Part shown: piece by piece, positions 5,546 through 6,049 of the stretch
How the letters are laid out: the number at the start of each line of letters is the position of its first letter
How positions within the stretch are numbered: the first letter of the stretch is position 1
Origin: Candidatus Zambryskibacteria bacterium CG10_big_fil_rev_8_21_14_0_10_34_34
Lineage (GTDB): Bacteria; Patescibacteriota; Minisyncoccia; Phycocordibacterales; WO2-35-19
Length of the DNA stretch: 6,049 nt
Assembly (NCBI GenBank): GCA_002771075.1
Contig: PCXM01000022.1
Coordinates: forward strand, 3,090-9,138
Direction of reading: 5' to 3'
Notes under the pieces: generated by a model
The model's input: the letters and a program-made list of their open reading frames with translations, nothing else
Database searches by the model: none
Told to the model about the DNA's origin: nothing
Position numbers and translations under genes: made by a program

Positions 5546-5548
5546 TTT
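5537..5548 (+). repeat. right 12-bp terminal inverted repeat of the DUF559 cassette
   Basis: GGGGTGAGGTTT pairs perfectly with 4997-5008. It overlaps the tail of 38-bp repeat copy B and adds TTT; the next base begins the stop codon of the minus-strand gene. Confidence 0.65.
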
Positions 5549-5854
5549 CTATTGCAATTCGGCCTCTATCACAGCGGCTCCTTGGTCTAGATTGTCTAGG
5601 TCAGTGGCATTTAGATCTGCCTCTATTGAATTTAATTCATCGGAATCGCTTTGTTGATTTAAAGATTCACTAATGGTATCAACTCCTTCTGTGGGTGCTT
5701 CATAAACAGGTTGAGATGAACGTGTCTTTAGAAAATATAAACCGCCTACGATAATAAGAGCCAAAATAATAATAACAGCAACAAGCGGTCCGATAGATTT
5801 TTTTTCTGACTGCTCTTGCATTGGAGGCATTTGATTTGGATTAAAAGTATCCAT
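5549..5854 (-). CDS. small single-pass membrane protein with acidic C-terminal tail, function unknown
   Basis: I cannot assign a function to this 101-aa protein. A short polar N-terminus with Pro and Met (MDTFNPNQMPPMQEQ) is followed by a Lys pair and a clear membrane helix at about residues 21-42 (IGPLVAVIIILALIIVGGLY), then KTR. The remainder is a soluble acidic tail, with a Ser/Gln-rich stretch (about 60-75) and a D/E/L/N-rich end of amphipathic character (LNSIEADLNATDLDNLDQ). No cleavable signal peptide is evident. The basic residues flank the helix on both sides, so topology is uncertain. I associate this plan with small anchored proteins common in Patescibacteria; that is from memory. 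It lies 31 bases downstream of another minus-strand gene, probably in one operon. No Shine-Dalgarno is visible, and its stop abuts the DUF559 cassette. Confidence 0.75.
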   Translation of the reverse strand: MDTFNPNQMPPMQEQSEKKSIGPLVAVIIILALIIVGGLYFLKTRSSQPVYEAPTEGVDTISESLNQQSDSDELNSIEADLNATDLDNLDQGAAVIEAELQ

Positions 5855-5885
5855 TTTTATTTAAGTTAATTTATAATTTTTTTAA

Positions 5886-6049
5886 TTAATTGTTGTCACT
5901 CTCTTGCGCTTCTCTAAGTTTGTTGTCTCCCGGTTTTAGACTTTTTATTACTTCTACTAGAGCGGTGTGAGCTGCTTTGAGGTCTTTTTTAGCTTGTTCT
6001 ATTTGAGTTTTAGTTGTTTCAAAAGCTTCTTTTATGGCGCTTGCCGTAG
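5886..6049 (-). CDS. C-terminal end of a helical protein of unknown function, truncated by the right window edge
   Basis: An open minus-strand frame enters from the right edge and ends in TAA at 5886-5888, giving 53 visible residues. Most form one predicted amphipathic helix rich in Ala, Lys and Glu (AIKEAFETTKTQIEQAKKDL, then KAAHTALVEVIKSL). A Pro-Gly break and a polar tail ending ESDNN follow. The start is outside the window. The frame is supported by its regular helical periodicity and by the gene beginning 31 bases downstream on the same strand. It resembles the Ala/Lys-rich C-termini of hypothetical proteins I recall from Patescibacteria (DUF5667-like proteins are one possibility), but this fragment is too short to name. 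Confidence 0.6.
   Translation of the reverse strand, partial: TASAIKEAFETTKTQIEQAKKDLKAAHTALVEVIKSLKPGDNKLREAQESDNN

Larger units (their letters stand above)
4997..5548. mobile_element. putative DUF559 nuclease cassette bounded by 12-bp inverted repeats and containing 38-bp direct repeats
   Basis: AAACCTCACCCC (4997-5008) and GGGGTGAGGTTT (5537-5548) are perfect reverse complements. They enclose 552 bases holding one + strand nuclease gene and two identical palindrome-bearing repeats in direct orientation. The right end stops exactly at the stop codon (5549-5551) of the neighbouring minus-strand gene; the left end is 33 bases from the tig start. Both neighbours read on the minus strand and the cassette gene reads against them, as expected for an insertion. 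I see no clear target-site duplication and no transposase, so an autonomous transposon is not shown. Recombination between the 38-bp repeats would remove the gene and leave a single element of about 87 bases. From memory, similar GGAGAGGGG...GGGTGAGG repeats accompany DUF559 genes elsewhere; I could not check this. Confidence 0.5.

Noticed and set aside
4997..5548. CRISPR-like array from the repeated 38-mers
   Set aside because: Only two repeats, separated by 427 bases containing a gene; no spacer periodicity and no cas genes.

Overview
This AT-rich window looks like a chromosomal segment from a Candidate Phyla Radiation / Patescibacteria-type bacterium (Parcubacteria-like). That placement is inferred from protein style: compact genes, almost no Shine-Dalgarno sequences, a trigger factor lacking its prolyl-isomerase domain, and a small single-pass acidic-tail protein of a kind I associate with this group. 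The standard bacterial code fits. hicB ends at TGA and hicA starts one base later, which gives no support for UGA recoding.

Layout. On the + strand, the 3' three quarters of a beta-CASP metallo-beta-lactamase RNase runs off the left edge (1-1046). It is followed by a small hicB-hicA toxin-antitoxin pair (1067-1484). Convergent with these, separated by only 2 bases, is a minus-strand series read right to left: tig (trigger factor, 4963-3890), clpP (3775-3194) and rny (RNase Y, 3016-1487). Upstream of tig lies a compact cassette (about 4997-5548) with a + strand DUF559/Vsr-like nuclease gene (5085-5435). Beyond it are two more minus-strand genes: a single-pass membrane protein (5854-5549) and the C-terminus of a helical protein (6049-5886) that runs off the right edge.

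The genes in function. tig and clpP form the familiar protein-folding and protein-turnover neighbourhood, but rny stands where clpX often follows. RNase Y, the beta-CASP enzyme and the HicA toxin make the left half a concentration of RNA-cleaving functions.

The most notable structure is the DUF559 cassette. Two identical 38-bp G-rich repeats, each with a perfect 24-bp palindrome, lie in the same orientation on either side of the nuclease gene. A perfect 12-bp inverted repeat (AAACCTCACCCC / GGGGTGAGGTTT) closes the 552-bp unit. The upstream repeat supplies the only clear ribosome-binding site in the window. This looks like a small nuclease-plus-palindrome mobile unit inserted between minus-strand genes; mobility itself is inference.

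No tRNA, rRNA, CRISPR array or gene-free stretch longer than 300 bases was seen.
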